64,000 nucleotides of DNA from Paramecium tetraurelia (GCF_000165425.1 NW_001799100.1:434001-498000), one strand, 5' to 3'. Counted from the stretch's first letter, positions 11,224 to 22,897 are shown. Notes: a model not told the origin generated them from the letters alone. Made by a program: numbers and translations.

Positions 11224-13306
11224 ATGTTAATCAATCGCTGTTATTATCCTGAAACTCGTAAAGCAATCGATCATTACAGTTACGCTCTGAATGAAGAAAT
11301 AGGAAGAGGGTTTAGTAGCAAAGTTTATAGAGGAAGAGATGAAAATACTTAAATGACAGTGGCTGTTAAAGTATGATATAAATTTGTAAGACAAGGTAAT
11401 TGATATGAAGATGGTTAAACAGAGCATTCATGCCACTTTGCTAAAGAATGAAATAAATGCTTTGAAATCATTTAACTCAAAGAACATACTAAAATTGCAT
11501 GATGTTTTCTAAACACAGAATAATACATACATCATAACAGAGTATTGCGATTCTGGAGATCTGAGCGGTGTAATAAAAAAGAGAGGAAGAATAGATGAGC
11601 CTGAAGTATTGCGAATCATGAATGAAATAATCACAGGACTACTGGAGATTAATCAAAAAGGATACATCCACAGAGACATTAAGCCAGCAAACATTCTCAT
11701 AGAGAAGCAAACTCCGAAAATAGCGGATTTTGGTTTTGCTGTCTAAATAAACAGTATGGAAGTCAAACAATAGGGCAGACATTATAACGTAGGAACTCCC
11801 CTTTATATGTCTCCGTAAGCCTTGAGGTAACAAGGCCACACAGAAAAAGGAGATGTCTGGGCTATGGGTGTAATGTTTTTTGAGATGCTGTTTGGACAAA
11901 CACCATTTACAGCCCAGACAGAATAAGGATTGTTAACAGCAATTCTGCATCATCATCTTGTAATTCCTTCACATCCTTCAATTTCAGATGCCTCCAAAGA
12001 CTTCATCCGTAGATGTCTTTGTATAGATGAGAATCAGAGAATGAGAGTCAAAGATATGGCAACTCATCCAATTTATTCACAATATTGCCCACCCATTTAT
12101 AAGCCAGTCCCTCTCTAAACACAACAATCATCCAATGTTCCTACACCCGCCACCAGAACTCCTATCATCAATAAAGATCGATCATAAAGCCAGGGAATTA
12201 GAGATTTCCAATCTAGACCTAAGTGTCAGGTATTTAAGAATAACATATAAGACTCAAATTCATAATGATAGTAAAGTCAGTAAGAGATGTCCATCAGAAA
12301 TGTATCATCTACCACATCCACCTACAACTGTGATCGAACCTCCAACTTCTGATCCTATGAGGTCCAAAAGTCAAAAGCAAATTACAGAATCACGAAAAAC
12401 CATTACTCAAGAGAATTAGCTTGAAAAAAGAAGTTTCAAAAAAAACAACACTGTACTTTAAGAGTATTTATTTAATTAATTATAATTAGACGATCTATCA
12501 ATGTGCAAACTCAAGTCTCTTAAAATACTACACCAGTTCAATCACCTATGAAATTTAAGTCAAATAATGACATTTTATTTGCCTAAATTAATTATTGCAG
12601 GTTTCTGTACAAATTCTCATAGTAAATCATTAATTCAAGGTAATTAACTTTATCCAATGGTTTAAAAGAGAAATTGCTATTCTTAATGGCTAAGAACATC
12701 GCCATGAAAATTTCTAAGCTTCACACTATTATTGATAAGGAGAACTCTAAAGATAACACCTTCTAACTAGAGGATTTTGATATATATAGGAAAGCCGAAT
12801 CCTTTTAGAAATTTAGTTAAGCAATTGCAGAATACAACGAAAACTATAAACGATATTTCGAGAAGACATATTAAATGATAGTTAACAAAAGTAACGCCTT
12901 GTGTAATTGATATAGGTCTCCCTCAGGATAAGAAGTTCGAGGCCTTATTTGATAAAGACCTGAGTGAATTTGAAAGTTTCTACTTCATTACTCAATCCTA
13001 TCTAAGACAAGCCTTGTAAGAATTGAAAAATGAGTTTCCAACTTAGAGTTCAGATCTAGATGCTTTTTTACCAGAAGAAGTACTCTTTTTATCTATAATT
13101 CCTAGTATAATTTTAGTTATTTTGTGAGTCAGTAACTTAGCAATTACTTACTTATCTGTCATTGTACTCTCTAAAATATGAATGATTATAAGAAATTCTC
13201 AAAGATGCTAAAAATTGATTAGATGGTTGATTAGAAATAAAATAGATGCACATACAGACAAGTGGAAGAGCTAAGAGGTAAAATATAAGAATTGATTTCT
13301 AAGTGA
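11224..13306 (+). CDS. ULK/ATG1-like serine/threonine kinase, 652 aa
   Basis: An N-terminal kinase domain is followed by a 350-residue tail. Visible motifs: glycine loop GRGFSSKVYRG, catalytic Lys in VAVKV, HRDIKPANIL, DFGFA, and an activation segment GTPLYMSPQAL where the usual APE is SPQ. The pattern resembles ULK/ATG1 kinases, which start autophagy or, in protists, act on flagella and cilia; the exact role is inferred. Five introns (25, 22, 26, 25 and 26 nt) removed from ATG 11224 to TGA 13304-13306 leave exactly 653 codons. The tail has Pro/Ser/Thr-rich sequence, then a helical C-terminal domain (SEFESFYFITQSYLRQ) like the tail region of ATG1. Confidence 0.88.
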
Positions 13307-13347
13307 TTTTGATTTGCAAATTTTATATTACATTTTATATTTAATTA

Positions 13348-14467
13348 ATGAAATAGTAATAAGGAGTTGTTGTTGTTTAACCTAAATATTATGCCACCTT
13401 CAATCAGACTCAACCCCCATCTTATTGGGACTATGAGAATGCTAAAATCGAATATGGGTATAATTTAATTCTTATATCTCAGATCAGAAGAACCTTATGA
13501 GGCACTTTGTAAAATTGGCAGAGGCAAATATTCCGAAGTCTTTGAGGGAGTAGACAATAAGAATGGAATGAAGGTAGTACTTAAAGTGCTCAAACCTGTT
13601 AAAAAAAGAAAAATACGTAGAGAAATCCGCATTCTTTAAATCTTAAAAGGAGGCACTAATATTATTGATCTTTATGATGTGGTCAGGGATGAAAATTTAA
13701 AAATCCCAACTTTAGTAAAAGAATCAAGTTAACCTAGATCTTCCCTTATATGGAGAATACAGATTTTAGAAGCATGTTCCCTAAATTAACAGATAATGAT
13801 ATCAAGCATTATTTATTTGAATTGTTAAAAGTAAACTAAAACTTAAAATAGGCTTTAGATTATGCTCATTAAAGAGGTATATTTCATAGAGATGTGAAAC
13901 CATAAAATATTATTGTCGATCCAAAAACTAGAACCTTGAAACTTATAGACTGGGGATTGGCAGAATTTTATCATCCCTCACAAGATTATAATGTTAGAGT
14001 GGCATCACGATATTTTAAAGGACCAGAATTATTGGTGGACTATTTATATTATGATTATTCTTTGGACATATGGAGTACTGGTGCAATGTTTGCTTCCATG
14101 GTATAGTGATATAGTGAATTTTAGATTTTTAAAAAGGAACCGTTCTTCCAAGGGAATGATAATTATGACCAATTAGTAAAGATTGCTAAGGTCTTAGGAA
14201 CAGATGGTTTAAAATAATATATAAAAAAATACAATATTAAATTGGATAATGCATACAATGGACTCTTACTTAAGTATAAAATTCATACTATTTATTTGCT
14301 ATCCGAAACAAGATTGGCTATCCTTTGTTAATTAAGACAATGCTAATTTGTGTAGTTTGGATGCCATTGATTTGTTGTCTAAAATGTTACTATACGATCA
14401 TGCAGAAAGAATCACTCCAAAAGATGCTATGCTACATCAATATTTTGCAGAATTAAAAAAGAATTGA
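13348..14467 (+). CDS. CK2 alpha: Casein kinase II catalytic (alpha) subunit
   Basis: CK2 alpha is a constitutively active, acidophilic Ser/Thr kinase. Conserved family blocks are visible: [36 protein letters not shown] (basic substrate cluster), [23 protein letters not shown] (DWG in place of DFG, as in all CK2), [16 protein letters not shown], and [18 protein letters not shown]. Introns lie at 13458-13482, 13715-13737, 13831-13851 (21 nt) and 14101-14124. The last junction, around 14278-14312, must shift frame to reach [16 protein letters not shown] but gives no tidy GT..AG intron. TGA is at 14465-14467. About 335 residues, the family's usual core length. Convergent with CK1, 37 bp apart. 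Confidence 0.95.
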
Positions 14468-14504
14468 ACGATATAATAGATATATTAAATATATATTATT
14501 AAAA

Positions 14505-16179
14505 TCACCTGTTTCGCCTATTTTTATTCCCATTTCTTAGGATTTCTTTAAATTGCCTTATGATAAACTGTATATTTACGCTTAAACTTGTTTTTCTAGC
14601 AGTTCCTAGTATTGGAAACAAGGACCTTCTTCATCCTCCCCTATTAGCATTGCAATCGTATCATTACTCTCCAAAGGTTAAAAACCAAAATTCTATGCTT
14701 GAATCATATCCTACTTCTTCTCTGTTGTCTCTTATTATTATTATTATTGACTGTCAGTTGCAAACATATCTATGTGACTAGCTTAATAGTTTCCTGCAAT
14801 GCTAGATTGGACTGTATTCACTTAGCTATATTATGATGGTGCTAATGATGATACAGATTTGTGTCTCTCCTGACTTCTCTATATAATGGCTCTAGCCTTA
14901 GCATAAGGATCGGGAGGTCGAAGAAAGTCAAATTGACTTGATTATGATTAATTTTATGATTGCATTTCTGGAATCAGTGATTATCTTTTAGTGTTCTTAG
15001 CAGGACTTTTCGATTTTGATACTTTCTCACTATCAATTTCTGGTTTCAACTTACTTTATGTACTGATATTATTTTTGGTTTATTTTTTATTTGGATCATT
15101 GTGAGATGAATCCTTTTTAATATTTCTCTATGAGTTGTGTTGGGATTACTACTTTTCAATAATTAGATAAATAATTTACATCAGATGACTTTCGTTCCAA
15201 TAATGCCCATTCATATTTATAATCTAATTCAATTTTGTTATCACTTGCGCATTTCCGCATCAATTATTTTAAATATTCATAGTCAGGTGTTTATTTAAAT
15301 TGCAATTTTTTAACATATTCAAAGTACTTTGAAAATTCATTAGGCATGTCTTTACACAACTCTTCAATTAGGATTTACATCTTCATTTTTCCAACTACTT
15401 TAGTTTTCTCTTTATCACTTACATTTTATAAATTTTACCAAGGTAACGAACCTTTATATAAAAATACCAGCATATATCCCAAAGATTCTAAATCATCTCC
15501 CCTTCCTAATTCAAAACCCTTATGAGCACCAATCGAAGCATATCGCGTTGTTCCTATAAAGGGTTTTCCATCCCTGAAGGGTCTATCATAATTTCAATTT
15601 TATTATATACACATGATTTCCATTAGCATCCTTAAAAACCTTTGAAATTCCAAAATCAACTAAAAATATTTCATTATGATCACGCCCGACGAGTACATTC
15701 TCTGGTTTCATGTCTCTATGAACAATTGATCTATGAGTATTTTTGATTATCATACTTTAAATGACATTGCTCCAAAATTGTTATCATCTACTCAGCTAAC
15801 ATTATCAGTGTTTTCAATTGAAATCGTTTTAGATGCTTTGCGTAATAAGCCAAATCTCTTCCCAACAATTAAATGACCATAATATTATAAGGTCCTTCTG
15901 AACCAGACCAATGCAATTTTGGAATTCCTTTTATACCTTACAACCGCTATAAAATTTATGACTAAGCTATGGATTCTAAAATTTATATACTTCTCTATCT
16001 AAAGACTTAGCTTCGTCGCTCTCTTCTTTCTCAATCTTCAATGCAATTTATTCACCTGTTTTTTTGTCTTCTCCTTAAAATACAACTCCGAATGATCCAG
16101 AACTTAATTTCTTTAGGACAACAAACTAATTATTGAAAATTTTCAATTCCTTCTATTGTTGAATAGAATTCGATGCCAT
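14505..16179 (-). CDS. CK1: Casein kinase I-like protein kinase
   Basis: The kinase domain begins near residue 15 ([16 protein letters not shown], then IALKIEKEE). It contains [21 protein letters not shown] and the CK1-specific block [19 protein letters not shown], then [19 protein letters not shown]. These are typical CK1 features, including replacement of APE by the SI(N/G) pattern. A Ser/Gln/Lys-rich tail with a run of six Gln follows. Two introns in the tail (27 and 23 nt) carry the frame to TGA complementary to 14505-14507. The start is complement of 16177-16179. CK1 family kinases are greatly expanded in Paramecium-like ciliates, so the particular role cannot be told. Confidence 0.92.
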
Positions 16180-16560
16180 TAATTAATTTAATTATGTTTT
16201 GAACTTGAAACCACTCGATTCTAAATAACTTCATTTAGATTATATATTAATAAACTCTCAATATATGAATGAAAACAACATTAGTATAGTGTGATATTCT
16301 TCCTAAAAAAATAATTCTTTTTCATGAAAGAAAAAATTAAGATAAAAAGATATTTATATGTAAATTTGTCTGGAAGCATTATTGCAAATAAATCTATATA
16401 CTAATTTCAACAGTATTGATACTTCAAATTTGTAATCAAAATTTTATTTTATATATTAAATTCGCATTTAATTATAAATAAATATTTTTATAATTTATTA
16501 GAATTACAAGCATTATTTAAACTCCATAATGGCAATCAGATTGGCAATATTCTAAAATAT
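16180..16560. other. Divergent intergenic region, no gene seen
   Basis: About 380 bp of very AT-rich DNA between the start of the CK1 gene (-) and the cysteine-rich gene (+). It presumably holds both promoters. No motif stands out. Confidence 0.5.
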
Positions 16561-17409
16561 ATGACAGTATTTAATTTAATTAATAAATATATGATAAATT
16601 TAATCTCAATCATACAAATTTTCATATTTAATATTTTAGGAGCACTTATTGCTAAATACCAATGTGATTGCTCATTATTTGTAGATGAAGTAGTTTGTTT
16701 AGGAATAGAAACTTGTGATTGGATTAATGATCTCTGTGTCCAAAAGGATTGTTCTAATATTGATGAAATTGAATGTGACTTAATGGGGAAATGTAGCCTT
16801 AATCCTGAAGGAAAATGTGAAGCGACTCAATTTTGTTAGGAGTATTAAGTCAAAGACGAAATTGATTGCATGATAAAAAAAGGAAATTGTGCTGCTCAAA
16901 ATAAAAAAAATGACGCTGGATTTTATTAATGTAAAAACTATATTTCCGTTGATTGTAATTCATTAGCAGCTGAAAATTGCACTAATAATTATGAAGACGG
17001 GCAAACATTCTGTTGGTTAAATTCAACTAAACAATGTTAAAGCTATAGCATAAATTCTTGTGAAGGGTTACCGTTAGATATCTGTAGTAAATTAAATTGT
17101 AAAACCTCAATTGGTATTTGTTCATCTTTTAAATGCTCTGATATTACATCTTAAGATTAGTGCAAATATGTAAAAGATGGTTATTGGGGAGTGTTGACTC
17201 TTTGCAATTGGAAGGATGATTCGAATCCAACATGTATTGATAGAATTGACACCAAAGATTTCACCAATCAAACCTGTTCAAAGTTAACAGATGCTCGATA
17301 TTATTGGAAAGATGAATCTTGTGTATCATGTCCCAAAAATTATGAAGATAATTCTAATTCCTAGGTTTATTTAATTCTCTATTTAATTTGTATTTTGATT
17401 GAATTATGA
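16561..17409 (+). CDS. Secreted cysteine-rich protein, 282 aa
   Basis: A single intron-free frame of 283 codons from ATG 16561 to TGA 17407-17409. A second in-frame ATG at 16591 gives a better signal peptide (hydrophobic run ISIIQIFIFNILG). After it come about 220 residues with roughly 30 cysteines in repeating spacings and recurrent C-x-W motifs (CDWINDLC, CWLNSTKQC, CNWKDD). This resembles the units of Paramecium surface antigens and other ciliate secreted proteins. The C-terminus is hydrophobic (VYLILYLICILIEL), as expected for a GPI signal or membrane anchor. Likely a small cell-surface protein; the ligand or role is unknown. Confidence 0.8.
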
Positions 17410-18031
17410 AATTATTAATACCAAAAAATAATCCGATAAAATTTATAAGATATAATTAATTTTAAAGTAGATTATTGTATATATTAAAAGAGACTATTTT
17501 AATTTTGGTTATTCCACTAGAGTTTATTAATCTAATAAGTCTTTTAGTCTAAATTAAACAAAGGATCTAATTTTGTATTAAATTGATTTTTGAGATAAAT
17601 GGTAATATTGAAGTAAGAGATTAAAATGCAAAACGTAGTTAAATCTTAATATCTACAAAGAAATAGAAAAATCGAAAGATTTTTATGGAAAATAAAATTA
17701 ATTAATGTGTAAATAAAATTGGAAATATTATGTGCAAATTTTTAAATTATTTTATACATTTAATGAATATAATGTTTTTCTTCCGTATATTATTAATAAT
17801 ATTTATATATTAATTATGGTATTTGGATATTAAAGTTTAAATTTAAAATCTTCATGTATAAATATATGATTTAGGGTTCAGGTAAATTATATTTCTGGTT
17901 TTTTTGAATTCTCAGAATTAATGAAAAGTGGGAATGTTTAATCATATTTAATTAATTGGGTATTAGTATATGAGTAAATTTATTCTAATGAATTTGGATA
18001 AATTATTATAAAATACCAAACTCTTATTAAA
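17410..18031. other. Intergenic, no gene seen
   Basis: About 620 bp of AT-rich sequence with scattered TGAs in all frames between two plus-strand genes. No RNA gene, repeat or convincing small ORF is seen. Confidence 0.5.
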
Positions 18032-19695
18032 ATGGATTCAATTGACTACCAAGAAGCTAAATTCAAATTCGAAGGTGTTCGTAAGCACTTCTTTAAGGAT
18101 GTCACTTATCATATAACAGTATTTGAAGATATGGTCACCATGGGGACAGTAGAAATTTAATACAATGTTATAGACTTCAGATTGTCAAAACCCCAAATAC
18201 AAACTAAAGTTGAATCTTGAAACAAAAATAAATTGGGAGTTGCGAAAGAATAAAAAAGAACTTGATTACTTTGAGTTTGATCATTAAAATAAAAGGAAGG
18301 TTGTTCATGCCCAACCAGATGATCTATCTAAGTAAGTTAATTCTATAATTCAGATTCAAAGAACTATTATCAGGAAGAGTAACTTTTGAAGGCATTGGAG
18401 ATTTATACTAGCCTCTATTTCAGATAGGAAAGGGAAGCTCTGCCAAGGTATGGTTTATTTGTGTATTTTTAGGTATATAGTGCAAGGAGTGCATTAGATT
18501 AAAGAGTATATGCTGTAAAAGCCATAGAAAAAGCATTTCTTAAGATCTCCGAAAATGCAAATGGACTCGTAAATAAATTCAACATATTTAGCGTGCCTTT
18601 TAATCCGAAGTTCAAATTCTCAGAGCATTATAATAATATGAAAACAATTTTCTCGTCTTTAAAGAAATATATGAGGGGGACAATACATTATATGTAGTTA
18701 CATCGTATTTAGAGGGATTGAGTCTTAGCGAAGAATTAGATAAAGCAAAGGTAAAATTAAATGTCAAACATAGACCTTGCCTAATAGAAGACTACCTATA
18801 AATAATGTTAGGACAATTATGAGGAAGCTGTTAGGTAATTTAAAAATTTTACATTCTCATCGAGTATTTAATTAATATAGCGTTTTAGATTATTCATAGA
18901 GATTTAAAGCCAGATAATTTGATGTTTTCTAGAAAGAATGATTACACATCATTAGTTCTCGTAGATTTTGGACTTGCCACTTCAGAACTTCTTGATAAGT
19001 ATAATTATCAATCAAAATTAGATATTTATTTCCAAAATGTGGAACTCCAGGATACGTAGCTCCTGAGGTCTTGAGCTCTAGATCCGACCAAAGATATAAT
19101 TGTAAAGTAGATATATTTTCTGCTGGATGCATTTTCTATAAATTGCTTACTGGACATAGTTTATTCATGGGGTCAAACTTTGATGAAGTCTTGAATTCCA
19201 ATAAAACCTGCTATGTCGATTTAGATTTACCAATGGATGGCATTTATATAACAGAATAATCATTAGTAATAATATTTGCTATTATAGGATATTCTGAAAA
19301 AGATGCTAAACAAGAATCCAAAAATCAGGGTAAGTGCTGCTTAAGCATTATCCCATTAATTTTTTGATTCGAATAGTGATTTTAGCACTTAAGCTATTTA
19401 ATCTGGTGGGTTACATATAACAAAAAATGCCATATATTAATTAAATTTAGCAGAATCTGAATCTAAATACAATAGTGAAAATGAAATTAATGATGAATAA
19501 TAATAGAATTCTAAAATTAATGATTTAAAAAGATACTCATTAATGAATGAAATACCTCTTTCAGCAAAAAGGGGGAGTGCATAATTTTCGGGCACTTTTT
19601 ATCAAAAGGATCCTTTGTCAGCCATTAAATCACTAAAGATACCAGTTGAAACATCTCAACCACTTAAACTAAGTTGTCATTTTTCACCTGCTTGA
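18032..19695 (+). CDS. CAMK-like protein kinase with N-terminal extension, 491 aa
   Basis: Eight introns of 22-25 nt removed between ATG 18032 and TGA 19693-19695 leave exactly 492 codons. The first 110 residues read like a PH-type or other beta-rich module (FKFEGVRKHFFKDVTYHIT ... LDYFEFDHQNKRKVV), as seen in some ciliate kinases. The kinase domain follows: GKGSSAKVYSA, AVKAIEK, HRDLKPDNLMF, VDFGLA, CGTPGYVAPEVL, KVDIFSAGCIFYKLLTG and KNPKIRVSA. All catalytic residues are present. A Ser/Asn/Gln-rich tail ends the protein. CAMK-group membership rests on the GTPGYVAPE and DIFSAGCIFY patterns; substrate unknown. Confidence 0.88.
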
Positions 19696-20222
19696 TTTTG
19701 ATTCTTATCTTATTATAATATTATCAAAAATAATAATTCGCTTAAAAAAAAGAATTATTAGAGTCCCCTCATTTTATTATAATTAATTTTGTGATAATAT
19801 TTCAATATTGGAACTTAATTCCATAATAGGTTATAAGAACTTGATCTATTAAATTCTTTTAAAGATTTTATAAAGTCATTTTTAATAAATCCTCATTAGT
19901 TTAAAAAACCATATTATACTTTGAGATATTTTAGAATTTTGGAGATTGGTTTAAAAATTCTCTCAAATTTATAGGAATTCATAGGATTTTTATTCCTATT
20001 TATTTTTTCCTTATTTCTTTTAAATTTGATTGAAACTACTATTTGAGTAAAGACATAGATAGTAGTAAATCTTCTTGATTATGATCTTAGGTTGATTCTA
20101 AAATAATTCATAATTACTAAGCCATTAAGAAATTAATAATATTATGAATTACTTTTTAATTTTCCTGGTGATATTTGGCATATTAAAGGTTCAGGCCTGT
20201 AATTGAAACATAAAAATAAAAA
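19696..20222. other. Intergenic, no gene seen
   Basis: About 525 bp, AT-rich, between two plus-strand genes. A short Gln-containing frame runs into the chromodomain gene but has an upstream TGA and no ATG, so I do not extend that gene. Confidence 0.45.
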
Positions 20223-21165
20223 ATGATGAAAGAACCTGAGAAGATCATAAAAAAACAACACATAAATGGATAACTTAAATATTAGGTGAAATGGAAAGGT
20301 TTTGATGAAACGACTTGGGAAGTAGAAGAGAATGTAAAAAAGTACAAAGAGCTAATTGAAGATTTTAACTATTTCTGTTTGACAGGAGAAAGATATGACG
20401 ACAAGAAACTTGATGAAATTAGATAAATTACAGCATAAGCGTAACCCAGAACTGCAATAAAAAGAGTGGCTGGACCTAGACCTCCTGATCCTAATAAAAA
20501 GGAGAAAAAGGCAGAAAAAGTAGATCAAAAATATTCAGAAATCAGTGAAACATTGTCTCAGAGTCAACTTGAGAATGGCAATATCAACCCCATTCAATTT
20601 GCATCTAATAATAATAACACTCAAAATAGTAATGAAAATTAGACTTCTAACATCTCCAATTAAACTAATGTAGTTTCAAACTCATAAGCAGCATTGATTG
20701 TCAATATGCATTAACAGAATCATAAAACTGGCAGCATAATCTCGTTAAAGTAACAGGAATTAACTTAGTAAATAATATTATTTATTTTTATTAGAAAAGT
20801 AACCTAGCACTATGCAAATTAAGATGACAAATTAGCCATGATAAAATTGTAAATAACTGAGGATAATTGTGTTTTCTAATTATAATGGAAATAGAGAGCA
20901 GATGGAATAACACCCCTTCCAGAATTTTACAGCTACGACCAATTTAAATTGCAGGCTCCATTGTTTTTTATCAAATTCATAGAGACTTGTCTGTTGGAGT
21001 GTTCAAGCAGTGATAGTGACATCAAGTAACGAATCAATATTTAACTTTAGATTTGAAATAGCAGGAAAGGACTTGTTAGAAAAAACAAATTTAATCAAAG
21101 GAGCATTGTAAAAAAGAGAAGAAAGTGACAAAAAGAAAAGTGCTTAACCATAATTGATATCCTGA
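20223..21165 (+). CDS. HP1-like protein: chromodomain plus chromoshadow domain, 296 aa
   Basis: Residues about 4-50 form a chromodomain (PEKIIKKQHINGQLKYQVKWKGF, TTWEVEENVKKYKELIEDF; quoted in pieces). A Ser/Asn/Gln-rich hinge follows, then a C-terminal module (FQLQWKQRADGITPLPEFY, QAPLFFIKFIETCLLE) that matches the chromoshadow pattern. This layout is that of heterochromatin protein 1, which binds methylated histone H3 and dimerises through the shadow domain. Two introns (27 and 25 nt) leave exactly 297 codons from ATG 20223 to TGA 21163-21165. The second keeps the frame past an early TGA. The position of the first aromatic cage residue is not aromatic here. Confidence 0.82.
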
Positions 21166-21267
21166 TTTTATGCATATTAAATTATTATAACAATGAAGAG
21201 TCTTCAAACAAGAATCGAATTCATCCATCAACAACATAAATTAATAAATACATAAATAAAAATATTA

Positions 21268-21865
21268 ATGTACCTAACAACACCCTAAAGATATCCATTA
21301 TTCAAAGGTGTCCCCAATTCTCCAGTCATGCCTCGTCAATTCTACTAAGCATCCTCCCCTACAATGAGTTTCGCCAACCCTTTCGTTTAGTAAAATACTT
21401 ATCGTCCTCATCCATCTCTGCCCACAAGTCAAAGAGGCCCTATTCCACCTCAAAATCCATATCAAAGACCATCAACTCCCCAAGCTCGAATCACTGGAAA
21501 AACAGTACCCTCAAATCCCCCTCCTCAAAGAGCGCAAGGAAGTTTGCCCAACAATTTAACTCCAAAGGGATAGAATCCATAAACCTTAATCCAAAATAAA
21601 CCCTATACAAGAACAATGCCCTAACCTAATATTAAACCTCAAAGTGCACCCTAACCTAATATTAAACCTCAAAGTGCAATCCCAGTAATTTATTGCAATA
21701 ACAGATTAGGCTAACCAACAATAAATGATATAGTCATTGAGCAAAGAAAATTAAGATTTAAAAAAGAAATTGGCCGAAAAAGATTTAGAATTATAAAAGT
21801 TGAAGACGAAGGAAGAAGCCTTGGAGTAGAAATTCAAAGAATTATAAGATTAATAGAAGAGTTGA
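21268..21865 (+). CDS. Proline-rich protein with coiled-coil tail, 190 aa
   Basis: ATG 21268 to TGA 21863-21865, with one 25-nt intron near 21690, gives 191 codons. The first 140 residues are disordered-looking and rich in Pro, Gln, Asn and Ser, with several PxxP-like stretches (RGPIPPQNPYQRPSTPQ). A ten-residue unit, PQPNIKPQSA, is perfectly duplicated. The last 50 residues form a Lys/Glu/Leu coiled coil (DLKKKLAEKDLELQKLKTKE). This could be an adaptor, but no family is recognised. It converges with the next gene, 27 bp apart. Confidence 0.75.
21619..21678 (+). repeat. Perfect 30-bp tandem duplication inside a coding region
   Basis: Two identical 30-bp units, 21619-21648 and 21649-21678, lie head to tail and encode PQPNIKPQSA twice. 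Because the unit is ten codons long the frame is kept. Perfect identity suggests a recent duplication by slippage. Confidence 0.95.
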
Positions 21866-21892
21866 CTTAAACAAATAATATTTATATATTAA

Positions 21893-22860
21893 TCATTCTT
21901 ATGACCATCTGGCAATTCTATCCAAATTATCATTTAATAATTATTAAGCTTCCCTAACTCTATCCAATATGAATTGTCTATTAAATTATTATATGCATTA
22001 CATCGAATCATTTCTATCTTACAACTTTTGCCCAACTTCCTTAACCCCTTCCTTTCCTACACTTAGTTCATAATCTTTTTATTCAAAATGATTATCCAAT
22101 TGCTAGTAATGTCTGAAAGAGAACTACATCATTAAATAAATACGCAGTGATCTCCTGTCAATTATTGTACAATCTAATATTTTCTTGTTCTTAGGCTTCA
22201 TCAGCTTCTAAACTAGCAAGCACTGCCTTGTTAAGACTGCCTAAAAGATTTAAAACCTTTTCCACTTATTCAGTATCTAAATGAGGAGTTATCTACATTT
22301 GATTATCTATATACTTGAGCCAATACTTCAACATGTTTTCCTCTGCCCATTTATTTAATTTCTTCAAGAAGATTATCCTTTTCAATGAGACTATGACCTT
22401 CGGTTGAAAGTGCATGTACTCTCTCAATCAAAAGAGATATTGTTTCTAGTTTTACATTTTAATTGGCAAGTCTTTTTTAATATGATGTTTAATCTTAAGA
22501 GAAGAGATTATCAATAATTTATTATTATTGATTCAAAACTGATATTTTTTAGCTGCCCTGCTTCCTTTAATTCATGTACTTCATTGACTAAACCTTATAA
22601 TCCAGATTCGAGAGGTTGTTGTTATTCATTTAAGTATTTTTCATCTTCTGCCTAATCGTCAGCTAAATGTTTTCTTAATTCTTCCACATGTTCTTCCAAA
22701 TCCTAAAGTGTTGCCCCTTTTAAATAAATGCTTAATGCTCTCCAAATAATTTATTTCCGAAATCACTTGAATTTGCAAATTGTCCAACACTTCTTAAAAG
22801 GCTGAATGATTTGCTGTTTAAAGCATAAGGTTATTAGATATCGCTAGACCTATTAGACAT
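21893..22860 (-). CDS. Coiled-coil protein, about 284 aa
   Basis: The minus-strand frame starts at the complement of 22858-22860 and ends at TGA complementary to 21893-21895. Four introns are needed, about 29, 46, 22 and 19 (or 16) nt; with these the length is a multiple of three. The protein is almost entirely helical and acidic (ATLQDLEEHVEELRKHL, LLIERVHALSTEGHSLIEKD, EKVLNLLGSLNKAVLASLE). The pattern is vaguely like the coiled-coil part of central-channel nucleoporins (Nup62 group), but no FG repeats are present, so I leave it unnamed. The next plus-strand gene starts 37 bp upstream. Confidence 0.65.
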
Positions 22861-22897
22861 AAAGAAATCAGCTTCATAAACGTTTTTATTTTAAATA

